Source: Loigolactobacillus rennini DSM 20253 (lineage in GTDB: Bacteria > Bacillota > Bacilli > Lactobacillales > Lactobacillaceae). From it: a DNA stretch of 35,553 bases. Of the stretch, positions 22,536 through 31,950 are shown piece by piece (position 1 is the first letter of the stretch; each line of letters opens with the position of its first letter). Both the position numbers and the translations under genes were made by a program. Where the stretch lies: positions 1-35,553 of the forward strand of contig NZ_AYYI01000018.1 in assembly GCF_001436505.1 (NCBI RefSeq), in the 5' to 3' direction. Under the pieces are notes generated by a model that worked only from the letters and a program-made list of their open reading frames with translations, did no database searches and was not told the DNA's origin.

Positions 22536-25205
22536 ATGAGGATGACAGACGATAAAGCAATGTCAACTAAGTATGATCCGCATCAGGTTGAACCTGGGCG
22601 GTATCAAGAATGGCTGGAGAAAGGATTGTTTAAGCCACAACATCACCCTGATGCTAAACCTTATTCAATTGTCATTCCCCCACCTAATGTAACTGGTAAA
22701 TTACATTTAGGGCACGCTTGGGACACGACTTTGCAAGATATGCTGATTCGGCAAAAACGGATGCAAGGCTATGATGTTTTGTGGTTACCTGGGATGGATC
22801 ACGCTGGAATTGCCACCCAAGCAAAAGTCGAAAGTCATTTACGTGAACAACACATCAGCCGCTATGATTTAGGTCGTAAAAAATTTATTGACCAAGTTTG
22901 GCAATGGGTTCATGAATACGGGGATATTATTCATCAACAATGGTCAAAATTAGGTATTTCCGTTGATTATTCTCGTGAGCGTTTTACTTTAGATGGGGGG
23001 TTATCCAAAGCCGTACGAAAAGTCTTTGTTGATTTGTACAATAAGGGACTGATCTATCGGGGTGAATACATCATTAATTGGGACCCCCAAGCACAAACTG
23101 CACTATCAGATATTGAAGTAATCCACCATGACGATAAAGGGGCATTTTACCACGTTAAGTATCCTTTTGCCGATGCAGAAATGCGATTTAACGGCAAACC
23201 ATACATTGAAATTGCCACGACACGGCCAGAAACCATGTTTGGTGATGTTGCGATCGCCGTTAATCCGGATGACCAGCGCTATAAAAACCTAGTAGGTAAA
23301 GAAGTTATTTTACCCTTACAAGGTCGGCATTTGCCGATTATTACTGATCCATATGTTGATCAAGATTTTGGTACTGGGATGGTTAAAATCACACCAGCAC
23401 ACGATCCAAATGATTTTCAGGTGGGTAACCGGCATAACTTAGAACGGATTAATACAATGAATGCTGATGCCACATTAAATGAACGTGCTGGAAAATATGC
23501 TGGGATGGATCGCTTTGCTGCCCGTAAAGCCATTGTGGCGGATTTAGAGCAAGCGGGTTATCTATTGAAAACAACACCGATTGTTCATAGTGTTGGCCAT
23601 TCTGAACGGACCGGCGTGCAGGTCGAGGCACGGTTATCAACGCAGTGGTTTGTTAAAATGAAACCATTGGCAAAGGCTGCTTTGAAAAATCAAGCTTCTG
23701 ACCAGCGTGTTGATTTTATTCCCCCGCGTTTTGAAAATACGTTTACCCAGTGGATGGAAAATGTTCACGATTGGGTGATTTCCCGGCAACTTTGGTGGGG
23801 TCACCGGATTCCAGCTTGGTATAACAAAAAAACGGGTAAAGTTTATGTCGGCATGAAAGCACCTAAAGATGCTGAAAACTGGCAACAAGATCCAGACGTA
23901 TTGGACACTTGGTTTAGCAGTGCGTTATGGCCATTTTCATCCATGGGCTGGCCAGATACACAGGCAACTGATTTTAAACGTTACTTTCCAACTGATACGT
24001 TAGTGACTGGGTATGATATTATTTTCTTCTGGGTTTCCCGGATGATTTTCCAAAGCTTAGAATTTACCGGGAAACGACCGTTTAAGCATGTTTTAATCCA
24101 CGGGTTAATTCGTGATGAACAAGGTCGAAAAATGAGTAAATCACTAGGAAACGGGATTGATCCCATGGCTGTAATTGATAAATACGGCGCGGATGCTTTG
24201 CGTTGGTTCTTAAGTACAGGTTCCACGCCTGGCCAAGATATCCGTTTTTCCTACACTAAAATGGATGCGGCTTGGAATTTCATCAATAAGATTTGGAACG
24301 CCACCCGTTTTGTCATTATGAACTTAGCAGCAGACACCAAGGCAGTTTTACCGGATACAGCGCAATTTGATTTGGCGGATCGCTGGATTTTAAGTCGTTT
24401 AAATGAAACGATTGGCGATGTGACTAGATTATATGATGATTTTGAGTTTGGAGAAGCCGGCCGTTCACTTTATAATTTCATTTGGAATGATCTGTGTGAC
24501 TGGTACATTGAAATGAGCAAGGAAGTGCTTTATGGCACTGATAAACTGGCGATTAAGCGTAAGCAACAGACCTTGGCTTATGTTTTCGTACAGACCTTAG
24601 AATTGTTGCATCCGGTAATGCCATTTGTTACTGAAACACTATGGCAACAATTGCCGCACACTGGTGATTCAATCGTGACTGCAAGTTATCCAGTGGTTCA
24701 CGCTGAGCTAAATGATCCTGATGCAGTGACACAAATGGGTCATTTGATTGAATTGATTCGGGCGGTGCGGAATATTCGGGCAAAAGTTAACGCACCGTTG
24801 TCCAGCCCAATTAATGTATTGATTAAAACCACAGACAAAAAAGTCCAGACAATTTTTGAACAAAACCAGCAGTACATTGCGCGCTTTGTTCATCCTAAAG
24901 CTTTAACGATCGGAGCCAAGACGACGGCACCTAAGTTAGCGATGACTGCAATTATCTCTGGCGCTGAAGTCTACATTCCCTTAGCTGAATTAATTGATTT
25001 AAATGTTGAGATTCAGCGGATGGCAAAAAAGGTTGAAAAATTGCAAAGCGAAGTGGCTCGTGCGGATAAAAAGCTTAGTAACCAGCGTTTTGTTCAAAAT
25101 GCACCTAGTAAAGTTGTGGCAGAACAAAAAACTAAACGAGAAGATTATCAAAAACAATTAACAGTGGCAAAGCAGCGAATTACCGAATTAAAAGAAAATA
25201 TGTAA
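22536..25205 (+). CDS. valS: Valyl-tRNA synthetase
   Basis: An 889-residue class I aminoacyl-tRNA synthetase that charges tRNA-Val and edits mischarged Thr. The ATP-binding signature [12 protein letters not shown] is near residue 50 and KMSKS is at residues 532-536. The editing domain contains [15 protein letters not shown]. The C-terminus carries the usual coiled-coil arm ([21 protein letters not shown]). ATG 22536 has AAAGGA a short distance upstream; ATG 22542 is a close alternative, and the Met at MSTKYDP lacks a ribosome binding site. A valine T-box leader controls it, and a terminator follows. Confidence 0.98.
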   Translation: MRMTDDKAMSTKYDPHQVEPGRYQEWLEKGLFKPQHHPDAKPYSIVIPPPNVTGKLHLGHAWDTTLQDMLIRQKRMQGYDVLWLPGMDHAGIATQAKVESHLREQHISRYDLGRKKFIDQVWQWVHEYGDIIHQQWSKLGISVDYSRERFTLDGGLSKAVRKVFVDLYNKGLIYRGEYIINWDPQAQTALSDIEVIHHDDKGAFYHVKYPFADAEMRFNGKPYIEIATTRPETMFGDVAIAVNPDDQRYKNLVGKEVILPLQGRHLPIITDPYVDQDFGTGMVKITPAHDPNDFQVGNRHNLERINTMNADATLNERAGKYAGMDRFAARKAIVADLEQAGYLLKTTPIVHSVGHSERTGVQVEARLSTQWFVKMKPLAKAALKNQASDQRVDFIPPRFENTFTQWMENVHDWVISRQLWWGHRIPAWYNKKTGKVYVGMKAPKDAENWQQDPDVLDTWFSSALWPFSSMGWPDTQATDFKRYFPTDTLVTGYDIIFFWVSRMIFQSLEFTGKRPFKHVLIHGLIRDEQGRKMSKSLGNGIDPMAVIDKYGADALRWFLSTGSTPGQDIRFSYTKMDAAWNFINKIWNATRFVIMNLAADTKAVLPDTAQFDLADRWILSRLNETIGDVTRLYDDFEFGEAGRSLYNFIWNDLCDWYIEMSKEVLYGTDKLAIKRKQQTLAYVFVQTLELLHPVMPFVTETLWQQLPHTGDSIVTASYPVVHAELNDPDAVTQMGHLIELIRAVRNIRAKVNAPLSSPINVLIKTTDKKVQTIFEQNQQYIARFVHPKALTIGAKTTAPKLAMTAIISGAEVYIPLAELIDLNVEIQRMAKKVEKLQSEVARADKKLSNQRFVQNAPSKVVAEQKTKREDYQKQLTVAKQRITELKENM

Positions 25206-25214
25206 GATTAAGAA

Positions 25215-25269
25215 AATCTAGTTTTACAACAGTGATTTGATTATACTGTTGGTTAGACTAGGTTTTTTT
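25215..25269 (+). terminator. Terminator of valS
   Basis: An outer stem AATCTAG / CTAGGTT (25215-25221 with 25258-25264) and an inner AACAGT / ACTGTT (25228-25233 with 25245-25250), followed by seven T residues up to 25269. Confidence 0.75.
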
Positions 25270-25309
25270 AGTGATCAAGCTTTGTTAAATTTCAAATGGA
25301 GTGACTACA

Positions 25310-26614
25310 ATGTATGCGAAAAATTATCAAGCCGCGTTACAAAAAATACACGGGCGGCCGAAAATGCATAAAGAAGGCAGTCTTAAACGGATTCAACAGG
25401 CGGTGGCAGCTTTTAATCATCCTGAGCAACAGTTAACTGTGATTCATGTGGCGGGTACCAACGGAAAGGGATCAGTGGTCAATAATTTGCGGCACTTAGC
25501 TAATGCTCAAGGATTAACCGTGGGAACATTTACTTCGCCATTTTTAACGAGATTTAATGAGCGCATTAGCATTGATGGGCAACCGATCAGTGATCAAGCA
25601 TTACTTAATCTAGTTAATCAAGTCGGCCCAAAAGTGGCAAAACTTGATGCTGCCGACCCTACTAATCAGATAACGGAATTTGAGTTCATCACATTGTTAA
25701 TGTTAGTTTACTTTGCTCAGCAAGCTTTAGATTTAGTCATTGTGGAAGTGGGCATTGGTGGTTTAACTGATGCAACTAATGTTGTGACGCCATTAGTGTC
25801 TGTCATCGTCACAGTGGGATATGACCACATGGCATTATTAGGCAATACGTTAGCTGAGATTGCTCAGCATAAAGCCGGCATTATTAAAAGTGGCCAACCT
25901 GTGGTTAGTGGTCGTTTACCGGCAGAAGCCCAGGCAGTCGTTACGGCAACGGCGGCGGAAAAGGGTAGTCCGCTTTATCAATTAGGGCGCGATTTTAAAG
26001 TTAGTCAGCGACAACCATTAGCTAGTTGGGGAGAAAGTTTTACTTATACCGGTGTGCAGCAACAATTAAAAGATGCCACAATTCCAATGCTAGGCGCTTA
26101 TCAAGTTGACAATGCGGCAATTGCGTTAACTGCTTTTATTTTGGCTTTAAAACGACTTCACCAATCGGTTTCCGTGAAAACTTTAAAGCAAGGTCTGGCA
26201 CAGGCTAAATGGGCTGGTCGTTTAGAAAAAGTTAATGCACAACCCTTGATTGTCCTGGACGGTGCACATAATGAGCCAGCGATGCAAGCATTAGCTCAGA
26301 CATTAAAAGCAGATTTTGGCCAACTTGATATTTACGTTGTTTTTGCTGCTTTAAAGGACAAAGCATTAGTACCAATGTTAGCAACTTTACAAGCATTGCC
26401 GCAAGTACATTTGGTTTTGACACAGTTTACAGGTAATCCACGTGTTGCGTCGGTAACAACATTGCAAGAAGCAAGTCCAGTGACACTACCAGTCTTCGAA
26501 CACTGGCAAGAAGCACTACCAGCAGTTTTACAAAAGATGTCAGCAGATGATATGCTATTATTTACGGGATCATTGTATTTTATTTCAGAAGTACGACATT
26601 ACTTTGAAAGTTGA
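25310..26614 (+). CDS. folC: Folylpolyglutamate synthase / dihydrofolate synthase
   Basis: A 434-residue Mur-ligase-fold enzyme that adds glutamate to folates (and may also make dihydrofolate). The P-loop VAGTNGKGS is at residues 47-55; TSPFLTRFNERISIDG and VEVGIGGLTDATNV are also diagnostic, and VLDGAHNEPAM marks the C-terminal domain. ATG 25310 is chosen because GGAG lies nine bases upstream; GTG 25301 directly abuts that site. It is followed after nine bases by a HAD phosphatase gene whose ribosome binding site overlaps the folC stop, so the two are an operon. Confidence 0.95.
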   Translation: MYAKNYQAALQKIHGRPKMHKEGSLKRIQQAVAAFNHPEQQLTVIHVAGTNGKGSVVNNLRHLANAQGLTVGTFTSPFLTRFNERISIDGQPISDQALLNLVNQVGPKVAKLDAADPTNQITEFEFITLLMLVYFAQQALDLVIVEVGIGGLTDATNVVTPLVSVIVTVGYDHMALLGNTLAEIAQHKAGIIKSGQPVVSGRLPAEAQAVVTATAAEKGSPLYQLGRDFKVSQRQPLASWGESFTYTGVQQQLKDATIPMLGAYQVDNAAIALTAFILALKRLHQSVSVKTLKQGLAQAKWAGRLEKVNAQPLIVLDGAHNEPAMQALAQTLKADFGQLDIYVVFAALKDKALVPMLATLQALPQVHLVLTQFTGNPRVASVTTLQEASPVTLPVFEHWQEALPAVLQKMSADDMLLFTGSLYFISEVRHYFES

Positions 26615-26623
26615 GGACTGATG

Positions 26624-27280
26624 ATGGCAATACAAGGTGTTATTTTTGACATGGACGGGTTGATGTTTGACTCGGAAAAACTATACTATCAGGCTAATTT
26701 GGCAGCAGCTAAGACAATGCAGCTATCGTTTCCAACCAGTTTCTACCATCAATTTATCGGTGCTTCAGACGGTTACATGATGGAATTGTTAATTGACGCA
26801 TTAGGCGAGCGCTCCCAAGCAGAGCGGTTTGTTGATTTGACTTATCAAAATATTCAACTAGCTTTGCAACAGGGTAAATTAGTTAAAAAACCGGGTTTAG
26901 ATGCATTATTGGCGTATTTAGATCAACATCAAATCCCTAAAATTATTGCATCAAGTAATTTTAAAAGTAAAATTAAGCAATTTTTAGCTGCAGCACATCT
27001 AAAGCATGCTTTTACTAAAATTGTTTCTTTTGATGATGTTTCCCAGGGCAAACCAGCGCCAGATTTGTTTGAAAAAGCCCACGTACTTTTAGGAACACCA
27101 GCTACAAAAACCATCGTTCTAGAAGATTCGTTAAACGGCTTATTGGCTGCCGAAGCCGCAGCACTTCCTTGTGTGATTGTGCCAGATTTGATTAAACCGA
27201 CGCAAACTATGCAAGCTAAAGCGACAGCAATTGTCCCAGATTTGTTTGCAGTTCGTGATTTAATTAAAAAAAGTCACTGA
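26624..27280 (+). CDS. HAD-superfamily hydrolase, beta-phosphoglucomutase-like
   Basis: A 218-residue soluble HAD protein. Motif I is IFDMDGLMFDSE (nucleophile and acid Asp separated by Met), motif II IIASSNFK, the conserved Lys lies in DVSQGKPAPDLF, and motif III/IV is VLEDSLNGLLAA. A helical cap sits between motifs I and II, as in subclass IA. The sequence is consistent with a sugar-phosphate phosphatase or mutase; the substrate cannot be told. ATG 26624 has GAGGA at a better distance than ATG 26621. It is likely co-transcribed with folC; a 9-bp hairpin without a T-run (27299-27324) follows. Confidence 0.88.
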   Translation: MAIQGVIFDMDGLMFDSEKLYYQANLAAAKTMQLSFPTSFYHQFIGASDGYMMELLIDALGERSQAERFVDLTYQNIQLALQQGKLVKKPGLDALLAYLDQHQIPKIIASSNFKSKIKQFLAAAHLKHAFTKIVSFDDVSQGKPAPDLFEKAHVLLGTPATKTIVLEDSLNGLLAAEAAALPCVIVPDLIKPTQTMQAKATAIVPDLFAVRDLIKKSH

Positions 27281-27298
27281 TTCTCACGTAATTTAAAA

Positions 27299-27324
27299 TT
27301 AGACGGCTCTTGGCTGCCGTTTAA
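27299..27324 (+). other. Intergenic hairpin between the HAD gene and radC
   Basis: Arms TTAGACGGC (27299-27307) and GCCGTTTAA (27316-27324) pair over nine positions with one G-U. There is no T-run, so it is a weak terminator at best and may be an RNA-processing or stabilising hairpin. Confidence 0.4.
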
Positions 27325-27348
27325 TCTAATAACGAGTGGAGCGAATTT

Positions 27349-28020
27349 ATGTTGGCACTTAAGCAACAGTCACTGACGCCGCGGGAACAACTATTGGCCA
27401 CTGGGGCTGCAAGTCTAACAGATCAACAATTATTGGCGATTTTGTTGCGTACTGGAACAAAGAAATTACCTGTGATGGCCGTTGCAGCGCAAGTGCTGCA
27501 ACGGTATCCACAATTGGCAGCTTTAGCACAGGCCAGTGTGACTGACTTAGAACAAATTGTGGGAATTGGCCAAACAAAGGCGTTAGAATTAAAAGCAGCA
27601 TTAGAATTAGGTGATCGCATTCGGCAGGCGGTTCAACTACGCTTTGGCACGGTAACCTCTAGTCAACAGATTGGTCAGTTTATGGTGCAGCGTTTTGCTG
27701 GCAGTCAGCAAGAACACTTAATTGCAATTTATTTGGACACTAAAAATCAAATTATCAAGGAAAAAGAATTGTTTCGGGGTACATTGAATGCTGCCATTGC
27801 TCATCCCCGGGAAATTTTTGCCTATGGTTTACAGGTTGCGGCTGCTAGATTTATTTTGGTGCATAATCATCCTAGTGGCCATACGGAACCTTCTGCTTAT
27901 GATTTAAAGTTCACCCAGCGTATTCAGGAATGTGGTGCCTTAATTGGTATTGACTGCCTTGATCATTTAATTATTGGTCACCAGCAGTACGTTAGTTTGA
28001 AAGAATTAGGACAAATGTGA
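27349..28020 (+). CDS. radC: RadC family JAB/MPN-domain protein
   Basis: A 223-residue protein with an N-terminal helix-hairpin-helix-like region (LEQIVGIGQTKALELKAALELG) and a C-terminal JAB/MPN domain. The metal motif is HNHPSG (H172, H174) followed by the Asp of EPSAYD (D185), with an upstream conserved Glu in EKELFRGTLN. The family was once linked to DNA repair, but its true function is unsettled. The ribosome binding site is modest (GTGGAG). It precedes csp and the mre genes, a common order in Bacilli, although here csp has its own promoter. Confidence 0.93.
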   Translation: MLALKQQSLTPREQLLATGAASLTDQQLLAILLRTGTKKLPVMAVAAQVLQRYPQLAALAQASVTDLEQIVGIGQTKALELKAALELGDRIRQAVQLRFGTVTSSQQIGQFMVQRFAGSQQEHLIAIYLDTKNQIIKEKELFRGTLNAAIAHPREIFAYGLQVAAARFILVHNHPSGHTEPSAYDLKFTQRIQECGALIGIDCLDHLIIGHQQYVSLKELGQM

Positions 28021-28109
28021 TGTGATAGAAATTTACTGGCAGCATCAATTTTTAATTTTTGGCTGCTGATTTACTTGATTTTATATCAAGATAAGTCAGT
28101 GATGTTAGC

Positions 28110-28138
28110 TTGTCAATAAACCGCTATCATGGTAAACT
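28110..28138 (+). promoter_or_regulatory. Promoter of the cold-shock gene
   Basis: TTGTCA (28110-28115), a 17-bp spacer ending in TGG (extended -10), and TAAACT (28133-28138). The leader to the ATG is about 107 nt. It contains the hairpins AAAGTTT / AAACTTT (about 28169-28189) and GTGTC / GGCAC just before the ribosome binding site, a layout like cold-shock leaders. Confidence 0.7.
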
Positions 28139-28251
28139 GAAAGTGTATTTTTGTTGGGTAATGGGTCAAAGTTTCCTAGTTAAACTTTCTCCATCGGACC
28201 AATCAGAATTACAAAAAATAGTGTCAAGTGGCACGAGGAGGATTTTTAATT

Positions 28252-28452
28252 ATGGAACACGGCCCAGTTAAATGGTTTAATCCAGAAAAAGGTTTTGGTT
28301 TCATCTCGCGGGAAAATGGTAGCGATGTTTTTGTTCATTTTTCTGCCATTCAAAGTGAAGGTTTTAAAACCCTAGAAGAAGGCCAAGCAGTAACGTTTGA
28401 CGTTGAAGAAAGCGATCGGGGACCACAAGCCGTTAATGTCGTTAAAGCATAA
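28252..28452 (+). CDS. csp: Cold-shock protein
   Basis: A 66-residue single cold-shock domain that binds single-stranded RNA and DNA. RNP1 KGFGFI is at residues 13-18 and RNP2 VFVHF at 26-30; the start [14 protein letters not shown] is typical of CspA-like proteins. ATG 28252 follows GAGGAGGA at a normal spacing; the in-frame upstream TTG-type codons have no support. The long structured leader suggests post-transcriptional control. A strong terminator follows, so this is a single-gene unit between radC and mreB. Confidence 0.97.
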   Translation: MEHGPVKWFNPEKGFGFISRENGSDVFVHFSAIQSEGFKTLEEGQAVTFDVEESDRGPQAVNVVKA

Positions 28453-28468
28453 TTTGAATTAATTCAGT

Positions 28469-28498
28469 AAAAGTACCGTTGTCTGACGGTGCTTTTTT
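28469..28498 (+). terminator. Terminator of csp
   Basis: An 11-bp stem AAAAGTACCGT / ACGGTGCTTTT (28469-28479 with 28486-28496), with a short loop and six T residues ending at 28498. Confidence 0.9.
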
Positions 28499-28541
28499 GT
28501 TGCATTGAGTTTCTAAAAAAAAATTAAGTTTACAAAATCGC

Positions 28542-28620
28542 TTATCATTTTAAAAATTATTCGGTATGATAGATGAGTAAGCATTAAGGCATTTTGTATC
28601 AGAAATAAGTATGTTATAAT
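28542..28620 (+). promoter_or_regulatory. Two candidate promoters of mreB
   Basis: P1: TTATCA (28542-28547), 17 bp, TATGAT (28565-28570). P2: a perfect TATAAT at 28615-28620 with a weak -35. Either would read the mreBCD-minCD cluster. Confidence 0.55.
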
Positions 28621-28717
28621 TCACTTATCTAAAAGGCAAAATGTTAAACTATTTATGGCAGTTCAACCTGTTATGTGGACAGTCTTGAATTTCGTTGAAT
28701 TGAAGGAGAGAGACGCT

Positions 28718-29722
28718 GTGTTCGGATTAGGCACAAAAAATATAGGAATTGACCTCGGAACAGCCAATACATTGGTCTACACTGACGGTAAGGGAATTGT
28801 ACTTCGTGAACCTTCCGTTGTTGCTAAGAATACTAAGACTAATGAAATTGTGGCAGTAGGTACCGAGGCGCGCGATATGATCGGGCGGACCCCTGGCAGT
28901 ATCGTCGCGATTCGGCCAATGAAGGACGGTGTCATTGCTGACTATGATACAACGGCGGCCATGATGAAATACTTTATGGAAAAGTCGCAGGGTCGTGGTG
29001 CAGGCAAACCATACGTGATGGTTTGTGTGCCTAGCGGTGTTACCGAAGTCGAAAAACGTGCGGTGATTGATGCAACGCGGGTTGCTGGTGCACGGGATGC
29101 ATATGTGATTGAAGAGCCGTTTGCAGCTGCGATTGGTGCAGGTTTACCGGTAATGGATCCAACCGGCAGTATGGTGGTTGATATTGGTGGTGGTACTACT
29201 GATGTTGCCACAATTTCTCTTGGGGGCATTGTATCGAGTCGCTCGATTCGCATGGCAGGAGATAAGTTTGATGAAGCGGTGATTTATTACATTCGGCAAC
29301 ATTTCAATTTATTGATCGGTGAACGGACTGCAGAGACTGTTAAGATGCAAATTGGTTCTGCCTCGTTAGAAAAAGCAGCTAAAATCGATGGCATTACGGT
29401 TCGCGGCCGCGATTTAGTTTCCGGCTTGCCTAAGACAGTCGATATCACTGCGGAAGATATCGCAAAAGCCTTGCAAGAAGTTGTGAATGAGATTATTGTT
29501 GCAATTAAAGAGACCTTAGAAGAAACGTCACCAGAAATTGCGGCAGATGTAATTGATCATGGAATTGTTTTGACAGGCGGCGGCGCGTTGTTGAAAAACT
29601 TGCCTGAGGTTATTGCAGACGCAACTAAAGTGCCCGTTTTTGTGGCGCAGTCACCGTTAGATTGTGTGGCAATCGGCACTGGCGAATCACTTAAAAACAT
29701 TGATATCATGAAGAAACGTTAA
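28718..29722 (+). CDS. mreB: Rod-shape-determining actin homologue MreB
   Basis: A 334-residue bacterial actin that organises lateral wall synthesis at the membrane. It has phosphate-1 [13 protein letters not shown], phosphate-2 [13 protein letters not shown] and adenosine motif [14 protein letters not shown]. The start is GTG 28718, with AAGGAG (28703-28708) nine bases upstream; the in-frame ATG at 28655 would add 21 residues unlike any MreB. The N-terminal [10 protein letters not shown] fits the family. It is the first gene of mreBCD-minCD, which links elongation and division-site selection, and implies a rod-shaped cell. Confidence 0.97.
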   Translation: MFGLGTKNIGIDLGTANTLVYTDGKGIVLREPSVVAKNTKTNEIVAVGTEARDMIGRTPGSIVAIRPMKDGVIADYDTTAAMMKYFMEKSQGRGAGKPYVMVCVPSGVTEVEKRAVIDATRVAGARDAYVIEEPFAAAIGAGLPVMDPTGSMVVDIGGGTTDVATISLGGIVSSRSIRMAGDKFDEAVIYYIRQHFNLLIGERTAETVKMQIGSASLEKAAKIDGITVRGRDLVSGLPKTVDITAEDIAKALQEVVNEIIVAIKETLEETSPEIAADVIDHGIVLTGGGALLKNLPEVIADATKVPVFVAQSPLDCVAIGTGESLKNIDIMKKR

Positions 29723-29748
29723 ATTCATGGGTTGGTAGAAGCCTATAC

Positions 29749-29792
29749 TAATCGCTGAAGATCGGTTGAACGCTGGCCATTTTCAGCGATTA
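29749..29792 (+). other. Perfect 11-bp intercistronic hairpin between mreB and mreC
   Basis: TAATCGCTGAA (29749-29759) and TTCAGCGATTA (29782-29792) are exact complements around a 22-base loop, with no T-run after. It could slow transcription, mark a processing site or protect mreB mRNA. Confidence 0.55.
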
Positions 29793-29842
29793 ATATTGTC
29801 AGCTCAATCATAAATTAGTGGCAAGATGTTGGAGGCAGCATT

Positions 29843-30700
29843 ATGCAGAAATTTTTTTCAAATCGAAAATTAATCATTGTTCTGATCGCAATCATTATTA
29901 GCATGGGGTTAATGGCATTTTCTGTTAGTGTTCGGAATAGTGATAAAACGCCGCCTTTAATTCAGCGTTTTGGTAATGACGTTGTTGGGGTTGCGGATCG
30001 AGTTGTTGCGTTACCAGTAAATGGCGTTAAAAATAGTTTTTCTTCTGTCTCCAATTTAATTAATACCTATGAAGAAAATACTAAATTAAAAGCGCAATTA
30101 GATGATTTAGCACAAACTAAAACACGGGCAAATACGTTAAAAGCAGAAAACAAAGAATTAAAGAAGCAATTAAACTTAGATAACACACTAACTGATTATA
30201 CTAAAATTAACGCAGCAGTTTTGACCCGTTCTCCGGCAAACTGGCAAAATAATTTAGTCATTAACAAAGGCAGTTTGGCTGGGATTAAAAAGAATATGCC
30301 AGTGATGGCTGGCTCCGGTTTAATTGGCCGGGTTGTTGAGGTGAATGGTACAAATTCAAAAGTAGAATTGGTGACAACCGATAATCAATCTGCTAATCGA
30401 TTTGCAGCTGAAGTCGTCACAGCTAATGGTACTGCTAATGGGATTATGACCGGCTATGATAAACAAAGTCGGCAACTTAAAATGGGTCAATTGAACACTG
30501 ACGCTAAAATTAAAGTTGGTGATACGGTACAAACTTCTGGTTTAGGTGGTTTAACGCCACGTGGTTTGTACATTGGTAAAGTTAGCAAGGTGAAACACGA
30601 TAATTATGGTTTAGCGTTGTCTTTAACCGTTAAACCAGCAGTTAATTTAGATGATTTCACGGTAGTGACAGTGATTAAGCGTCAGTTAGCAGGTGATTAA
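29843..30700 (+). CDS. mreC: Rod shape-determining protein MreC
   Basis: A 285-residue scaffold of the elongasome, anchored in the membrane with most of the protein outside. Residues about 9-29 (LIIVLIAIIISMGLMAFSV) form the membrane helix. A coiled coil follows (about 72-115, with TKLKAQLDDLAQ and AENKELKKQLN), and then the two beta domains containing SPANWQNNLVINKGS and GLIGRVVEV. The ribosome binding site GGAGG precedes ATG 29843. mreD starts immediately after its stop codon, so the two are translationally linked. Confidence 0.95.
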   Translation: MQKFFSNRKLIIVLIAIIISMGLMAFSVSVRNSDKTPPLIQRFGNDVVGVADRVVALPVNGVKNSFSSVSNLINTYEENTKLKAQLDDLAQTKTRANTLKAENKELKKQLNLDNTLTDYTKINAAVLTRSPANWQNNLVINKGSLAGIKKNMPVMAGSGLIGRVVEVNGTNSKVELVTTDNQSANRFAAEVVTANGTANGIMTGYDKQSRQLKMGQLNTDAKIKVGDTVQTSGLGGLTPRGLYIGKVSKVKHDNYGLALSLTVKPAVNLDDFTVVTVIKRQLAGD

Positions 30701-31222
30701 ATGCGAATGCGAGAAAAAGTGACACTTTGTGGTCTGCTGAGTTTACTGATGTTACTGGATGGATCAATCAGCTATCTGTTTGCCGGAACATTACATCAAT
30801 TTCCTAATACCATGATTACACGTTTAACAGTATTAGGGTTATTATTAATGGTTTTTTTTGCACCTGATTTTAATCATTTGGTGATAACTGCTTTAGTCTT
30901 AGGCCTGTTGTATGATAGTTTTTATACTGGTGTGTTGGGTGTGTACATGTTTTTGTTTCCCTTAGTAGTTTATTTTACAAGGTGGATGGCAAAATTTTTT
31001 GCCTCAACGCCGTTGATTATCGGTGCAATTTATTTGATTGATTTAACTGTTTTGGAAAGTGCCGTTTACGCGATGAACACTTTTATGGGTCAGACTACGC
31101 TTTCTTTAAATGATTTTATTCCCAATGTTTTAGGGCCGACTTTAGCGCTTAATTTAGTTTTATTCATTATCCTTTATTTGCCACTACGCCAATTGATTGC
31201 GAAACTAGGGTCAGTTTATTGA
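30701..31222 (+). CDS. mreD: Rod shape-determining protein MreD
   Basis: A 173-residue integral membrane partner of MreC with about five helices and few polar residues (LLSLLMLLDGSISYLF, VLGLLLMVFFAPDF, LVLGLLYDSFYTGVLG and others). The YDSFYTGVLG segment is the best family marker. The ATG directly follows the mreC stop, with the ribosome binding site (AGGTGA) within the end of mreC. The first codons contain a second ATG (MRM), so the start could be six bases later. It completes the mreBCD set. Confidence 0.93.
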   Translation: MRMREKVTLCGLLSLLMLLDGSISYLFAGTLHQFPNTMITRLTVLGLLLMVFFAPDFNHLVITALVLGLLYDSFYTGVLGVYMFLFPLVVYFTRWMAKFFASTPLIIGAIYLIDLTVLESAVYAMNTFMGQTTLSLNDFIPNVLGPTLALNLVLFIILYLPLRQLIAKLGSVY

Positions 31223-31243
31223 TGGCAATAATTATGCTAAAAT
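31215..31243 (+). promoter_or_regulatory. Possible internal promoter of minCD
   Basis: TTTATT (31215-31220), a 17-bp spacer ending in TGC (extended -10), and TAAAAT (31238-31243) in the short gap after mreD. It would allow minCD to be made apart from mreBCD. Confidence 0.45.
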
Positions 31244-31275
31244 TTAAGTATTGTGGTAATTAGGGAGTGGCAGAT

Positions 31276-31947
31276 ATGCAATATGTGGTTTTAAAGGGAC
31301 ATCAAGGTGGTTATCAGCTGACATTGAAACAAAATGCAGCTTTTTCGGCCATTATTGATGAATTGAAAACACTTTTTAAAAAATTGAGCCAAGAACAAAT
31401 TAACGGTGAAAAAGCTGCCGTTGGCTTTAATATTGATACACAAAATCGTCTGTTATCTGTAACAGAAAAACAACAAGTTCAGGCATTAATTGAACAGTAT
31501 CCCCAGTTTCAAGTTGAACGGATTACAGCTGACGTTATTTCAAAGACGACAGCACAGACATTGAAAGAACAAGAAAATATCCACCTCAATCGCATGGTTA
31601 TCCGTAGCGGTCAAGAAGTTAAAATTTCTGGTGATGTGTTATTTATCGGAACTGTTCATCCAGGAGGTATTTTACGGGCTACAGGCAGTATTTATTCGAT
31701 TGGTCGCATCGAGGGAATCGTCCACGCTGGTTTTCCCGCTTCAAATACAGCAATTGTTGTGGGTGATCTTAGCCGTGCTAGTCAGGTTCGGATTGCGGAT
31801 AGTGTAGATATTTTAGCGGATAGTAAACAGAAATTTACGCCGCGCTCAGTTACATACATCAATGATTTACATTTACTGGATTATGGCGAGCTTGACCAGT
31901 TGAAAACAATTCGCCCGAAACTTTACAATCAAATTGGGGAGGCATAG
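31276..31947 (+). CDS. minC: Septum-site inhibitor MinC
   Basis: A 223-residue inhibitor of FtsZ assembly recruited to the membrane by MinD. The N-terminal domain is divergent. The C-terminal beta-helix is clear, with RSGQEVKISGDVLFIGTVHP, GGILRATGSIYSIGRIEG and HAGFPASNTAIVVGDL, ending with the segment that contacts MinD. ATG 31276 is chosen because GGGAG lies nine bases before it; the GTG at 31267 directly abuts that site. It overlaps nothing and is followed by minD after three bases. Confidence 0.93.
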   Translation: MQYVVLKGHQGGYQLTLKQNAAFSAIIDELKTLFKKLSQEQINGEKAAVGFNIDTQNRLLSVTEKQQVQALIEQYPQFQVERITADVISKTTAQTLKEQENIHLNRMVIRSGQEVKISGDVLFIGTVHPGGILRATGSIYSIGRIEGIVHAGFPASNTAIVVGDLSRASQVRIADSVDILADSKQKFTPRSVTYINDLHLLDYGELDQLKTIRPKLYNQIGEA

Positions 31948-31950
31948 GTA

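Noticed and set aside
28942-29253. A 103-codon minus-strand frame inside mreB
   Set aside because: It is antisense to highly conserved MreB coding sequence and is rich in Pro, Ser and Thr as expected of a shadow frame; no signals support it.
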